Assembly: GCF_022809715.1 (NCBI RefSeq)
Contig: NZ_CP094461.1
Location: 682,001 to 746,000, forward strand
From: Burkholderia pyrrocinia
GTDB taxonomy: Bacteria > Pseudomonadota > Gammaproteobacteria > Burkholderiales > Burkholderiaceae
Length of the DNA stretch: 64,000 nucleotides
Direction of reading: 5' to 3'
Below the pieces are notes generated by a model that saw only the letters and a program-made list of their open reading frames with translations, had not been told where the DNA came from and ran no database searches. Within the stretch, counting starts at the first letter, position 1. The number at the start of each line of letters is the position of its first letter. A program made the position numbers and the translations under genes. This document shows positions 9,143 through 18,293 of the stretch, in pieces.

Positions 9143-11032
9143 CTAAAAGACGACACCGGGTTGACCGAATGCTTCGCACTGCTTGACGGACTCTGTCGCG
9201 GCCGCATGCAGGCACTGCGCGAAACGACGCCCGTAACCGCGCACGGAACCGGCATCCGGGCCGGCGTCGGCCGCCGCACGCGGCTGTGCCGGCGCGGCCG
9301 GACGACGCTGGCCGAATCCGCCGACACCGCCGAATTCGGCCACCGGCGACCACGCGGGGCGGACCGCCAGCGGCGGCGGCGCAAGCGGCGCAAACTCGTC
9401 GTCCGCATGCACGACCTTGCCGCCGACGACCGTCAGCACCGACGACAAGGATTTGATCTGCGCGTCGTCGATCGTGAAGTAGTCGTCCGTCAGCACCGCA
9501 AAATCCGCGTACTGGCCGGGCACCAGCGCGCCCTTGCGGTCGTCCTCGTTCGAGAACCATGCGCTGCCGACCGTATAGCGGCGCAGCGCTTCCATCCGGC
9601 TGAGCCGGTTGCGTTCGGGGTAGAGCGCCGTGCCGCCGACGGTGCGCCCGGACACCATCCAGTACAGCGACACGAACGGGTTGTAGCTCGCGATGCGCGT
9701 CGCATCGGTGCCCGCGCCGACCGGCAGCCCGGCCGCCAGCATCGCGCGGATCGGCGGCGTGCGCGCGGCCGCTTCGGCGCCGTAGCGCGCAATGAAGTAC
9801 TCGCCCTGGAACGCCATCCGGTGCTGGACCGTCACGCCGCCGCCGAGCGCGGCGATGCGCGCGATGTTCGCATCCGAAATCGTCTCGCAATGATCGAAGA
9901 ACCAGCGCAGCCCGTCGAACGGGATGTCGCGGTTCACGGCTTCGAGCACATTGAGGAAGCGGCCGATCGATTCGTCGTAGGTCGCGTGCAGCCGGAACGG
10001 CCAGCGGTGCCGCACCAGCAGCCGCACCACCGCGGCCAGCTCAGCCTCGAGCGCGGCGGGCAGATCGGGGCGCGGTTCGAGGAAATTCCCGAAATCGGCT
10101 GCCGAATACACCAGCAGCTCGCCGGCGCCGTTCATCCGCAGGAACCCGTCGCCGTCGCCGGGCTGCGCCAGCGTCACCCATCGCGCGTAATCGTCGAGTT
10201 CCTGTCCGGCATGCTGCACGAACAGGCTGTAGGCGATGCGCACCGTCAGTTCGCCGCGCTTCGCGAGCGCCATGATCGCGCCATAGTCGTCCGGATAGGC
10301 CTGGAAATCGCCGCCCGCGTCGATCGCGCTCGTCACGCCGAGGCGGTTCAGTTCACGCAGGAAGTGCCGCATCGAATTCATCTGCTCGTCGTAGCCGAGC
10401 TTCGGGCCCTTCTCGAGCGCCGCATGCAGGATGCCCAGGTCCGGGCGCGCGATCAGCATGCCGGTCGGCCTGCCGAGGCGATCGCGCTGGATTTCGCCGC
10501 CGGGCGGATCGGACGTATCGCGGCCATAGCCGATCGCGCGCAGCGCGGCCGCGTTCAGCAGCGCGCTGTCGCCCAGGTGCATGATGAAGACCGGCGTGTC
10601 GGGCGCGATCGCGTTGAGCTCGGCCGCCGTCGGCCCGCGCTTTTCCGCGAACTGGAATTCGGTCCAGCCGCCGACGACGCGCACCCACTGCGGCGCAGGC
10701 GTGCGCAGCACCTGGCGACGCAGCATGCAGAGCGCATCGGCGAGCGTCGGCACGCCGTCCCAGCGCAGTTCCAGGTTGAAGTTCAGGCCGCCGCGGATCA
10801 CATGCAGGTGCGAATCGTTCAGCCCCGGGATCACGGTGCGGCCGTTCAGGTCGATGCGCAGCGTGTCGGCGCGCGCATGGCGCATCACCTCGTGCCCGCT
10901 GCCGGTCGCGAGGATCCGGCCGTCCTTCACCGCGAGCGCGGTCACGAACGACTGCCGGTCGTCCTGCGTCGCGATCTTGCCGTTGCATACGATGAGGTCC
11001 GCCGTTGCGGCGGATTCCGTCGCCTTAAGCAC
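9143..11032 (-). CDS. Amidohydrolase family protein (YtcJ-like)
   Basis: Metal-dependent amidohydrolase of 629 aa, most like the YtcJ/exoenzyme-regulatory-type branch. The metal-binding HxH pair is visible in GLNDSHLHV near residue 70, further ligand histidines appear in FRLHATYDE and FFDHCE, and the final Asp lies in VGAGTDATRI. The start is a GTG (VLKATES) directly behind a strong CAGGAGG ribosome site; the longer frame to 11200 lacks such a site. The C-terminal 60 residues are low-complexity (Ala/Gly/Arg). Substrate unknown; the large regulator upstream on the same strand may control it. Confidence 0.85.
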   Translation of the reverse strand: MLKATESAATADLIVCNGKIATQDDRQSFVTALAVKDGRILATGSGHEVMRHARADTLRIDLNGRTVIPGLNDSHLHVIRGGLNFNLELRWDGVPTLADALCMLRRQVLRTPAPQWVRVVGGWTEFQFAEKRGPTAAELNAIAPDTPVFIMHLGDSALLNAAALRAIGYGRDTSDPPGGEIQRDRLGRPTGMLIARPDLGILHAALEKGPKLGYDEQMNSMRHFLRELNRLGVTSAIDAGGDFQAYPDDYGAIMALAKRGELTVRIAYSLFVQHAGQELDDYARWVTLAQPGDGDGFLRMNGAGELLVYSAADFGNFLEPRPDLPAALEAELAAVVRLLVRHRWPFRLHATYDESIGRFLNVLEAVNRDIPFDGLRWFFDHCETISDANIARIAALGGGVTVQHRMAFQGEYFIARYGAEAAARTPPIRAMLAAGLPVGAGTDATRIASYNPFVSLYWMVSGRTVGGTALYPERNRLSRMEALRRYTVGSAWFSNEDDRKGALVPGQYADFAVLTDDYFTIDDAQIKSLSSVLTVVGGKVVHADDEFAPLAPPPLAVRPAWSPVAEFGGVGGFGQRRPAAPAQPRAAADAGPDAGSVRGYGRRFAQCLHAAATESVKQCEAFGQPGVVF

Positions 11033-11196
11033 CGTCCGGCCTCCTGTTTGCGCCGAAAGCCGGCATACGGCCGCACGCGGCATGCACCCGGATTGACGAT
11101 ACACGGACCATCCACTTCCCCTTGAACGTTGATCGATCGGACCGGCAGGCTGCGGCGCGATGGCGCGGCTGCGTCCTGCGCGGGCCGGGCGCGCCG

Positions 11197-14094
11197 TCAC
11201 GCCACCTGCTGCATCGCATCCGCCGCCTCATGCCGCATCCGCGTACGGCCCGTCGACGGCGTCGTGTCCGGCCGGACGAAGTTCTGCACGCGCGCCAGCC
11301 GGCGCACGTCGAACGCACGCGATTGCGGATCGAAATACCCTGACAGACTGGCCAGCAGCGACGAAGCCTGCCCGGTCCGCCCGCGCTCGATCAGGTGATC
11401 GGCGAGATCGAGCGTGCCGCGCAGCGCCCACATCGCGGCCCCTTGCCCGTTCGCGGTATGGATCCCCATCAGCAGATGACGGTGCCCGTCGGCTTCGCAG
11501 GCGATCGCGAGGTCCGCATCGGCGCTGCGTGCCTGTTCGAGCATCGCGAGCCCCCTGGCGCGCAGCAGCTCGGGCACGAACAGGTGCTCGCCGTGCGTGC
11601 GGCAGCGCGCGAGCGTCGCGTCGAGCTTCGTGCATGCCTCGGCCGCGCGGCCCGTGCGCGTCAGCCCTTCCGCGTACGCGACGATCAGCGGCGCGAGCGT
11701 GCGCTGAAAGCCGCTCGCCTCGATGCGCCGCAGCGCGGGCTCGAGCCGCGCGAGACCGGCACCGGGGTGCCCGGTCTGCATGTCGAACTGCCCGGCAAGA
11801 CATTCCGCGTGGCCGAGCCAGACGTCGAAGCCGTTCGCCTCTGCGGTCGATCGCAGCGTCCCGAGATAATCGGAAATCACGTCGTGATCGCCATAGCGCA
11901 ATGCAATCGGCACGGCCGCGGCGCCGAGCACCACGCACAACGCCGGCGCCGAATCGCTGCGGCGCGCGCATTCGACCGCCTGCGCCGCCAGTCGCATCGC
12001 ATATTCCGGGTCGCCCTGCATCCACACGAGCCGCGTCAGCATCGTCCGGCCGAGCGTCGCGACGTCGATCCCGAGCGCCGCCTCTGCACAGGACGGTTCG
12101 CCGACCTCGGCCAGTTCGGCCATCGCCGCCTCCAGCCGCTCGCGCGCCTGCGCATGCTCGCCGAAGTAATGCAGCGAGGTCGCGACCATCGCGGTCGCCA
12201 GCAGCCGCTGCGACCGGTCGCCCCGCCGCTCCGCGGCGCGCTCGAAGCGCGTCGCGTAGCGCAGCGATTCGTGGATGTCGGAGCGCGTCAGCATCGTGTT
12301 CCACAGCCCGACCAGCGCACGCGCGTCGAACGCCTCGTCGCCGATCCGGCCCGCGAGACCGAGCGTCCGGTCCCACATCGCCGCGGCCGTGTGCGTATCG
12401 CCGTCGGTATGCAGCAGCGCCGCCGCATAGGCCGCGCGCAGGCGCATTTCGCGCGCCGCATCGATGCCCCCGGCCGCCCCGGCCTCGATTGCGTCGAGCG
12501 CTCGCCTCGCCGGTATCGAACATTCGCGCATCCGCGCCGGCTCCCGCAACGCGAGCGCCAGCGCGTCCGCTTCCAGCGCGTGCGGCTCGGCCGCCGCGGG
12601 CTCGCCCGGTGCCGGCGCAGGCTCGCCCGCGGCGAGACGCAGGCTCGCGAGGTCCGCGGCTTGCGCCTGCGTCAGCATCCGCGCTTCCCCCTGCTCGCGT
12701 TCGTAGCGCGCATGACGCTCGGCGACGGCTTCGAATTCGCCCTCGTTGTGCAGCTTCTCGAGCGCATACGCGCGCGTCGATTCCGTCAACCGGTAGCGCG
12801 CCTGCGCGCCGTCGAACTCGACGGTCACCAGCGACTTCGCGACCAGCTCGCCGAGCACCGCGATCATCCCGGCGGCCGACATGCCGGGGTCCATCGCCAC
12901 CTCGCGGGCCGCATCGAACGTAAACGGGCCGATGAAGCACGCCATGCGACGAAACAGCGACCGCGCGGCCGCATCCAGCAGCACGTAGCTCCAGTCGAAC
13001 GTCGCCCGCAGCGTCTGGTGGCGCGGCAGCGCCGAGCGCAGCCCGCCCGTCAGCAGGTTCAGCCGGTCGTCGAGACGCGACGCGACCACCTCGAGCCCGA
13101 GCGTCGCGACGCGCGCGGCGGCCAGTTCGATCGCCAGCGGCAGTCCGTCGAGGCGCCGGCAGATGTCGCCGATCAGCCTGACGCCGGCCGCGTCGACCTC
13201 GCAATCGGGCGTGGCGGCGCGAATCCGCGCCAGAAACAGTTCGACGGCCGAATGGCGCACGATCTCGTCGACGGACGCGCTGCCGTCCGGCACCGCCAGC
13301 GGGGCCACGCGAAACACGGCTTCGACCGAGATATGAAGCGGCTCGCGGCTCGTCACGAGCACGCGCAGCGGCGCGGCGCGCGACGTCAGCGTTTCGACGA
13401 GGTCGGCCACCAGGTCGACGACGTGCTCCGCGTTGTCGAGCACGAGCAGGCCGCGCGAAGCGGCGAATGCGTCGCCGATGCGGTCGGCGGCAGGCACGCC
13501 GTCCGTGTCGAGCCCCAGTGCCGCGGCAATCGCGAGCAGCACGTCGTCGCGCGTCGCGGCACTGGCCAGCTCCACGAACAGGCCACGCTCGCCGGACCGG
13601 CTGCGCAGCTCGTGCACGACGCGGTTGGCCAGGCTCGTCTTGCCGATGCCGCCCGCACCGACCAGCGTGACGACCGGCGCACGTCCGATCATGTCGACGA
13701 TCTGCTCGATCTCGGCCTGACGTCCGACCAGCGGAACCGGATGAAAGGCAGCGGCAACCTCGGGCGGACAGTCGGCCGCGCGCGGCGCCGCCGAATGCGC
13801 GACCGGCGGCTGCGCGATCAGCAGGTAGCCGCGGCCCGGCACCGTCTTGATCAGGTCGCGGTTCGCGCCCAGTGCCTTGCGCAACGTCGCGACATGGACC
13901 TGCAGCCGGTTTTCCTCGACGATCAGGCCCGGCCAGACGGCATCCATGATGTCGTCCTTCGACACGACGGAACCGTTCGCGCGATGCAGTACTTCAAGGA
14001 TGTCGAGCGCGCGTGCGCCGATCCGCAGCGACGCGCCGTGATGGCGAATGTCGCGCTGCTCGAAATCCACCGACAAATGCCCGATCTGGATCAT
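11197..14094 (-). CDS. Large winged-helix / NB-ARC ATPase / TPR transcriptional regulator
   Basis: A 965-aa signal-integrating regulator. An OmpR-type winged helix occupies about residues 1-95 (ending KTVPGRGYLL), followed by an NB-ARC-like ATPase with P-loop GAGGIGKT at 146-153, a Walker B/sensor region (LLVLDNAEHV, RVLVTSREPL), and a long helical, Ala/Arg/Glu-rich C-terminal half typical of TPR arrays. The start at MIQIGHL follows GGAGGCGGCC; an ATG 33 bases earlier has no ribosome site. Such STAND regulators are inactive until an inducer allows ATP binding. It lies 164 bp upstream of the amidohydrolase gene and divergent from the AraC gene. Confidence 0.85.
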   Translation of the reverse strand: MIQIGHLSVDFEQRDIRHHGASLRIGARALDILEVLHRANGSVVSKDDIMDAVWPGLIVEENRLQVHVATLRKALGANRDLIKTVPGRGYLLIAQPPVAHSAAPRAADCPPEVAAAFHPVPLVGRQAEIEQIVDMIGRAPVVTLVGAGGIGKTSLANRVVHELRSRSGERGLFVELASAATRDDVLLAIAAALGLDTDGVPAADRIGDAFAASRGLLVLDNAEHVVDLVADLVETLTSRAAPLRVLVTSREPLHISVEAVFRVAPLAVPDGSASVDEIVRHSAVELFLARIRAATPDCEVDAAGVRLIGDICRRLDGLPLAIELAAARVATLGLEVVASRLDDRLNLLTGGLRSALPRHQTLRATFDWSYVLLDAAARSLFRRMACFIGPFTFDAAREVAMDPGMSAAGMIAVLGELVAKSLVTVEFDGAQARYRLTESTRAYALEKLHNEGEFEAVAERHARYEREQGEARMLTQAQAADLASLRLAAGEPAPAPGEPAAAEPHALEADALALALREPARMRECSIPARRALDAIEAGAAGGIDAAREMRLRAAYAAALLHTDGDTHTAAAMWDRTLGLAGRIGDEAFDARALVGLWNTMLTRSDIHESLRYATRFERAAERRGDRSQRLLATAMVATSLHYFGEHAQARERLEAAMAELAEVGEPSCAEAALGIDVATLGRTMLTRLVWMQGDPEYAMRLAAQAVECARRSDSAPALCVVLGAAAVPIALRYGDHDVISDYLGTLRSTAEANGFDVWLGHAECLAGQFDMQTGHPGAGLARLEPALRRIEASGFQRTLAPLIVAYAEGLTRTGRAAEACTKLDATLARCRTHGEHLFVPELLRARGLAMLEQARSADADLAIACEADGHRHLLMGIHTANGQGAAMWALRGTLDLADHLIERGRTGQASSLLASLSGYFDPQSRAFDVRRLARVQNFVRPDTTPSTGRTRMRHEAADAMQQVA

Positions 14095-14491
14095 GGCCGC
14101 CTCCAGGTTCCCCACGATGACCGCCATGTGAACGCACGGTTCACCGGGGCGGGAGTCCGCACCCGGCCAGCCCTGCAGGCCGGGCGCAAAGTCTCAAAAA
14201 GTGGGCCGAGTGTAAACGCGGGTTAAACAAAAATCTTGAAGGAAAATGCGCTGGCGCCGTGCAGAAAGGCATGCCGCCGAACCCGCGGCGCGCGATTGCA
14301 AATGGGGCAGCATCGATCGGAATCGCGCCTTCGCTGGCCGGCCGGGCCTGGCGCGGCATGGATCGACCGCTTCAAGCATTCCGTCAGCCAGCGGACATTT
14401 ATTCAAGTTATCTTGGGCCTGTCGGCCGTGCTATACACTGCACGCAACCAGGATGCTCGCGCACCGCCCCCCATCGAAGGATCGTTCCACC
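14095..14491. other. Divergent intergenic region between the STAND regulator and araC-type gene
   Basis: About 400 bases holding the promoters of two divergent regulators. A TATAC box near 14451 could serve the AraC gene, but I see no good -35 partner. No small gene or clear inverted repeat was found. Confidence 0.4.
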
Positions 14492-15400
14492 ATGCCAGCC
14501 CCTCTCGCCGCGCCACCGGCGCCTACGCCGAAAGACACGCTCGGATGCATCTCGACCCTGTTGTCCAAGGATATTGAAAGGTCGGTCGGCGGCCTGACGC
14601 TGCACCGCAAATGCATGCGCGACGAGCAATTCGAGCGCATCGAGATGGCGGCCAGCGACCGCGGCTTCCTGATCGGCGTGTCGCTGAATGGCGGGCACCG
14701 GCGCACGATCTACGGCGGGGCCGGCAAATCCGAGCGGCGGTTTCAAAACAACTCGATCTACATTCGCGACTTTTCCCGGAATTTCCGCGCCGACCTGTAC
14801 GGCAAGTTCGACTTCCTGCTCGTCGAGCTGTCGCGCAGCTACCTCGACCGTCTCGGCCGCGAGCACGACGGAACGGAAATCGGCGGCCTGACTTGCGCGC
14901 CCGACACGCAGGACGCGGTGCTGGGCCATCTCGCGCACGCCGTCGCCCACAGCCTCGACGCGCCGGGCGCGCTGAACACGCTGTTCGTCGAGCAGATGGG
15001 GCTCGCGATCGGCACGCATCTCGCATGCCGCTACGGCAATGCGCACGCGCGCGACCTGCAGCGCAAGGGCCTGCTGTCGCCGGCCAAGGCCGCGCTCGCG
15101 AAGGAACTGCTGATGGAAAAGGCCAACCTCGGCGTATCGATCGAGGAAGTGGCCAACGAATGCGATCTGTCGCGCGGCTATTTCATCCGCGCGTTCTCGC
15201 GCACGACGGGCCGCACGCCGCATCAATGGCTGCTCGAACAGCGCGTGATCCGCGCCCGGCAACTGATCGAGACGACCGACATGACGCTCGCGGAAATCGC
15301 GGCCGCCTGCGGCTTCGCGGACCAGAGCCACCTGAACCGCGTGTTCGCGCGCATCGTCGGCCATCCGCCCGGCGCATGGCGGCGCGAACTGTCGCGCTGA
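14492..15400 (+). CDS. AraC-family transcriptional regulator
   Basis: Regulator of 302 aa with an N-terminal ligand/dimerisation region and two AraC helix-turn-helix units over roughly the last 100 residues (SIEEVANECDLSRGYFIRAFSR and MTLAEIAAACGFADQSHLNRVF, ending in the conserved GxxPGAWR). The start is the ATG of MPAPLAAPP; a longer open frame begins at 14246 but its sequence is not protein-like. It is convergent with the metallo-beta-lactamase-fold gene, 28 bp apart. Target genes are unknown; the divergent STAND regulator or that hydrolase are candidates. Confidence 0.88.
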   Translation: MPAPLAAPPAPTPKDTLGCISTLLSKDIERSVGGLTLHRKCMRDEQFERIEMAASDRGFLIGVSLNGGHRRTIYGGAGKSERRFQNNSIYIRDFSRNFRADLYGKFDFLLVELSRSYLDRLGREHDGTEIGGLTCAPDTQDAVLGHLAHAVAHSLDAPGALNTLFVEQMGLAIGTHLACRYGNAHARDLQRKGLLSPAKAALAKELLMEKANLGVSIEEVANECDLSRGYFIRAFSRTTGRTPHQWLLEQRVIRARQLIETTDMTLAEIAAACGFADQSHLNRVFARIVGHPPGAWRRELSR

Positions 15401-15428
15401 AGCAGCCGCCACGCGCGCGCCATGCGCG

Positions 15429-16415
15429 TCATTGAAGCGGCGTCGCGTCGTAATTGACCGGCACCCAGTCGTACTGCTCCCCGTCCCTGCGCAGATGCCC
15501 GAGCCCGGGAAACGCGATGTGCGCGGCACCGACCAGATAACGCTTGTCCGCGACGCGCTTCAGCGTAGCGCGCCGGGTGCGGCGCGCCGCATCGGCATCG
15601 CTGTCGTACTGGACGGTCGCGTCCGGATCCTGCAACTGGATCGCCGCGACGTGCACGATGTCGCCCCACGCGAGCAGCCCCGCGTTGCCGCTCTCGATCA
15701 GATAGGCCGTATGGCCCGGCGTATGGCCGGGCATCGGCACCGCGCGAATGCCGGGGGCGAGCGTCGCTTCGCCGCGAAAGGTCTTGAAGCGTCCGGCCGC
15801 GACGTACGGCGCGACCGACGCGGCCGCCGCATCGAAAAACGACGCGAGGAACGCGGGCGCCTGTGCCTTGTTGTCCGGATCGAGCCAGTAATTCGCTTCG
15901 ATCTCGTTCACGCGAACGACCGCATTCGGAAAGGTCATCCTGCCGTTCGACGCAATGCCGCCGACATGATCCTTGTGCAGGTGCGTGAGCAACACTTCGT
16001 CGATCTGCTCCGGCGCATAGCCTGCCGCGCGCAGGTTCGCGAGCAGCTTGCCGCAGCAGTCGCCATACAGCACGCCGGCGCCCGTATCGACGAGAATCCG
16101 CTTCGATCCCGTATCGACCAGGAACGCGTTGATCGACCCCTGTACCGGCGGCTCGAGAAACTCGCGATCGAGATCGCGCCGGATGTCGTCTTTCGACACA
16201 TCGCGGAAGACCGTATCGACCGGAAACGGATGCGTGCCGTCGGACAGCGCGACGATCCGGAGGTCGCCGAGCTTCTGCCGATAGAAACCGGGGGCCTGGT
16301 TGCCGCCGCCCGGCTCGCCCGCGAACGCGACCGATGCGAGGATACCGGTGCACCACGCGATGAGCAGCATGCGGCCCGAGCGCGCCGCGCGCGTGCGCCA
16401 GTTCAGGTTCTTCAT
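15429..16415 (-). CDS. Secreted metallo-beta-lactamase-fold hydrolase
   Basis: Zinc hydrolase of 328 aa with an N-terminal signal peptide (basic start, hydrophobic core, cleavage probably after SVAFA near residue 32), so it acts in the periplasm or outside. The metal-binding motif HLHKDH is at H145, H147, D149-H150, and later ligands are in MPGHTPGHTAY and WGDIVH. The layout resembles the lactonase/methyl-parathion-hydrolase branch rather than true beta-lactamases; a quorum-signal lactonase is one possibility, not shown. Start at MKNLNW; the frame upstream runs through a short tandem repeat. Confidence 0.85.
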   Translation of the reverse strand: MKNLNWRTRAARSGRMLLIAWCTGILASVAFAGEPGGGNQAPGFYRQKLGDLRIVALSDGTHPFPVDTVFRDVSKDDIRRDLDREFLEPPVQGSINAFLVDTGSKRILVDTGAGVLYGDCCGKLLANLRAAGYAPEQIDEVLLTHLHKDHVGGIASNGRMTFPNAVVRVNEIEANYWLDPDNKAQAPAFLASFFDAAAASVAPYVAAGRFKTFRGEATLAPGIRAVPMPGHTPGHTAYLIESGNAGLLAWGDIVHVAAIQLQDPDATVQYDSDADAARRTRRATLKRVADKRYLVGAAHIAFPGLGHLRRDGEQYDWVPVNYDATPLQ

Positions 16416-16440
16416 GTCCGTTTCCCGGTTGTGTATCGAC

Positions 16441-16462
16441 GTTGCGACGTTGCGACGTTGCG
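16441..16462. repeat. Short tandem repeat GTTGCGAC
   Basis: Nearly three head-to-tail copies of an 8-base unit (two perfect copies and six bases of a third) sit 26 bases before the start of the secreted hydrolase gene, inside its probable 5' leader. Slippage there could change leader length. Confidence 0.7.
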
Positions 16463-16586
16463 CGCCGCCCGGCCGGCCCGGCCGGCGAGATGCACGCGAC
16501 ACCGAGCTTACCGGCCGGATTCGCAATAATCCTGAGCGGGACATGAATCGTTCTGAAGGCCGGGCCCCGGCGGCGCCGGCCCGGAT

Positions 16587-17237
16587 TCAGGCGGCCCGGT
16601 CACGCGCGTGCTGCGCGGCAATCAATGCATCGCGAAAGACGGCAGCCGGCTGCGCGCCGCTGACGACCGACTGGCCGATGCGCGTCGACGGCACCGAAGC
16701 AACGCCTTCGCTTGCCGCCTGCGCTTCGAGCGCGACCACCGCGTCGAGCCCTTCGCCGGACGCCAGGAACGCACGCACCGCGTCGCCCGGCAAACCGGCG
16801 CCGGCCGCAATCTCGACCAGCACGTCCGCATCGCCGATATCGCGGCCGTCGCGGAAATACGCGGCAAACAGCGCGTCGACGAGCGCGACCGCGCTGCCGC
16901 GTTGCTGGGCGAACCAGACGAGCCGGTGTGCAAGCCGCGTGTTCGGCGTGCGTGCGATCCGCGCATGATCGAACACGAGGCCGGCCGCCCGGCCGGCTTC
17001 GGCCACATGCGCGTCGAGTGCCTGCGAACGCGCCCAGCTGCCGAACTTCGCGCTCCGGTACGCCTTGCGGTCGATGCCGCCGGCCGGCATCGACGGGTTC
17101 AGTTCGAACGGCACGAACCGGACGCTCACGTGGCCGGCCAGGCCGGCTTCGTCGATCGCCTCCGCGAGCCGGTGCTCCGCGATCCAGCACCACGGGCAGA
17201 TGAGGTCGTAGGTCACCGTTACTTCGAGGGGTTTCAT
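16587..17237 (-). CDS. DsbA-family thioredoxin-fold oxidoreductase (FrnE-like)
   Basis: Cytoplasmic DsbA-fold protein of 216 aa without a signal peptide. The redox motif CPWC is at C14-C17 in YDLICPWCW, and the C-terminal cis-proline region reads VPSTRIGQ, where the family usually has VP-[ST]-F. Length and motif match the FrnE/2-hydroxychromene-isomerase-related group, whose members act as thiol oxidoreductases or isomerases. The start has AAGGAG nine bases upstream. It is divergent from a LysR gene 132 bp away, the usual arrangement for a regulator and its target. Confidence 0.88.
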   Translation of the reverse strand: MKPLEVTVTYDLICPWCWIAEHRLAEAIDEAGLAGHVSVRFVPFELNPSMPAGGIDRKAYRSAKFGSWARSQALDAHVAEAGRAAGLVFDHARIARTPNTRLAHRLVWFAQQRGSAVALVDALFAAYFRDGRDIGDADVLVEIAAGAGLPGDAVRAFLASGEGLDAVVALEAQAASEGVASVPSTRIGQSVVSGAQPAAVFRDALIAAQHARDRAA

Positions 17238-17330
17238 CGCAGGCTCCTTCCTGTACATTGCAGTCCGGAAGATAGCGCGTGCGGGCCGACGATAGAATGC
17301 GAACGGCACGCAATGCATCGTTGCGGCGCG

Positions 17331-17361
17331 CACAAAGGCACGAAGACACGAAGTCACAAAG
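17331..17361 (+). repeat. Four phased copies of CACRAAG in the leader of the LysR gene
   Basis: CACAAAG, CACGAAG, CACGAAG and CACAAAG start at 17331, 17339, 17347 and 17355, exactly 8 bases apart. The last copy supplies the AAAGG ribosome site of the LysR gene that starts at 17370, so changes in copy number would alter the leader but not the coding frame. Confidence 0.75.
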
Positions 17362-17369
17362 GCGACGAC

Positions 17370-18275
17370 ATGGACAAATTCTCCGCGCTGCGCGCGTTCG
17401 TGGAAGTAGCGGAAGCCGGCGGCTTCTCGAGCGCGGGACGGCGCCTCGAGCTCGCGGCGTCGTCGGTGGTGCGCGCGGTGGATGCGCTCGAGGCGTCGCT
17501 CGGCACCGTGCTGCTGAACCGCACGACGCGACAGGTCACGCTGTCCGATGCCGGCTCCGTGTACTACGCCCGCGCGAAGCGGCTGCTCGAGGAACTCGCG
17601 GAAGCCGACGCACTGGTTTCCGATCGCGGCGACGAGCCGTCCGGACCGCTGCGCGTGTCGGTGCCGGTCGCGTACGGCGTGCGCCGCATCGCGCCGCACG
17701 TCGCGGCCTTCCTCGCACGCTATCCGAAGCTCGACCTCGACCTGCAGCTCACCGACGAACGCGTCGATCTCGTCGCCGGCCGGATCGACGTCGCGATCCG
17801 GCTCGGTGAAGCAGCGCCGTCCGCGGAAGTCGTCGCGCGGCCGCTCGGCACGTTCCAGCGCTATGTGGTCGCGAGCCACGACTACCTCGATGCGCACGGC
17901 ACGCCATCGGCGCCGGGCGAGCTGGTCGATCACGGGTGTCTGCGCTTTCACTTCGGCGGCGACCAGCAGGCGTGGACGTTTGCCGATGCGCACGGCACGA
18001 CGAAAGTGCTCGTCGCCGGGCGCCTGAAGTCGAATCACAGCGAGGTGTTGCGCGATGCCGTGCTCGACGGCGCCGGCATCGCGCTGCTGCCTGACTGGCT
18101 GGTCGATGCCGACGTGCAATCGGGCCGCCTGCGCAGGCTCTTCGAACAGTACGACGTCACGCCCGATGCGGCGCGCTCGGTCGTCACCGCGCTCTACCTG
18201 CCGAATCAGCGCGGCTCGAAGCGCGTGACGGCGTTCATCGATTTTGTCGAAGCGCTGGCGCGCGCGCAGCACTGA
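17370..18275 (+). CDS. LysR-family transcriptional regulator
   Basis: A 301-aa LysR protein: helix-turn-helix in residues 1-60 (FSALRAFVEVAEAGGFSSAGRR), then the substrate-binding fold (SVPVAYGVRRIAPHVAAFL onward). The start is the ATG after AAAGGCGACGAC. It is divergent from the DsbA-like gene, which it probably controls, and convergent with the AlgE-like porin gene 18 bp further on. Effector not deducible. Confidence 0.92.
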   Translation: MDKFSALRAFVEVAEAGGFSSAGRRLELAASSVVRAVDALEASLGTVLLNRTTRQVTLSDAGSVYYARAKRLLEELAEADALVSDRGDEPSGPLRVSVPVAYGVRRIAPHVAAFLARYPKLDLDLQLTDERVDLVAGRIDVAIRLGEAAPSAEVVARPLGTFQRYVVASHDYLDAHGTPSAPGELVDHGCLRFHFGGDQQAWTFADAHGTTKVLVAGRLKSNHSEVLRDAVLDGAGIALLPDWLVDADVQSGRLRRLFEQYDVTPDAARSVVTALYLPNQRGSKRVTAFIDFVEALARAQH

Positions 18276-18293
18276 GCGGCGCGGCGCGCCGCA

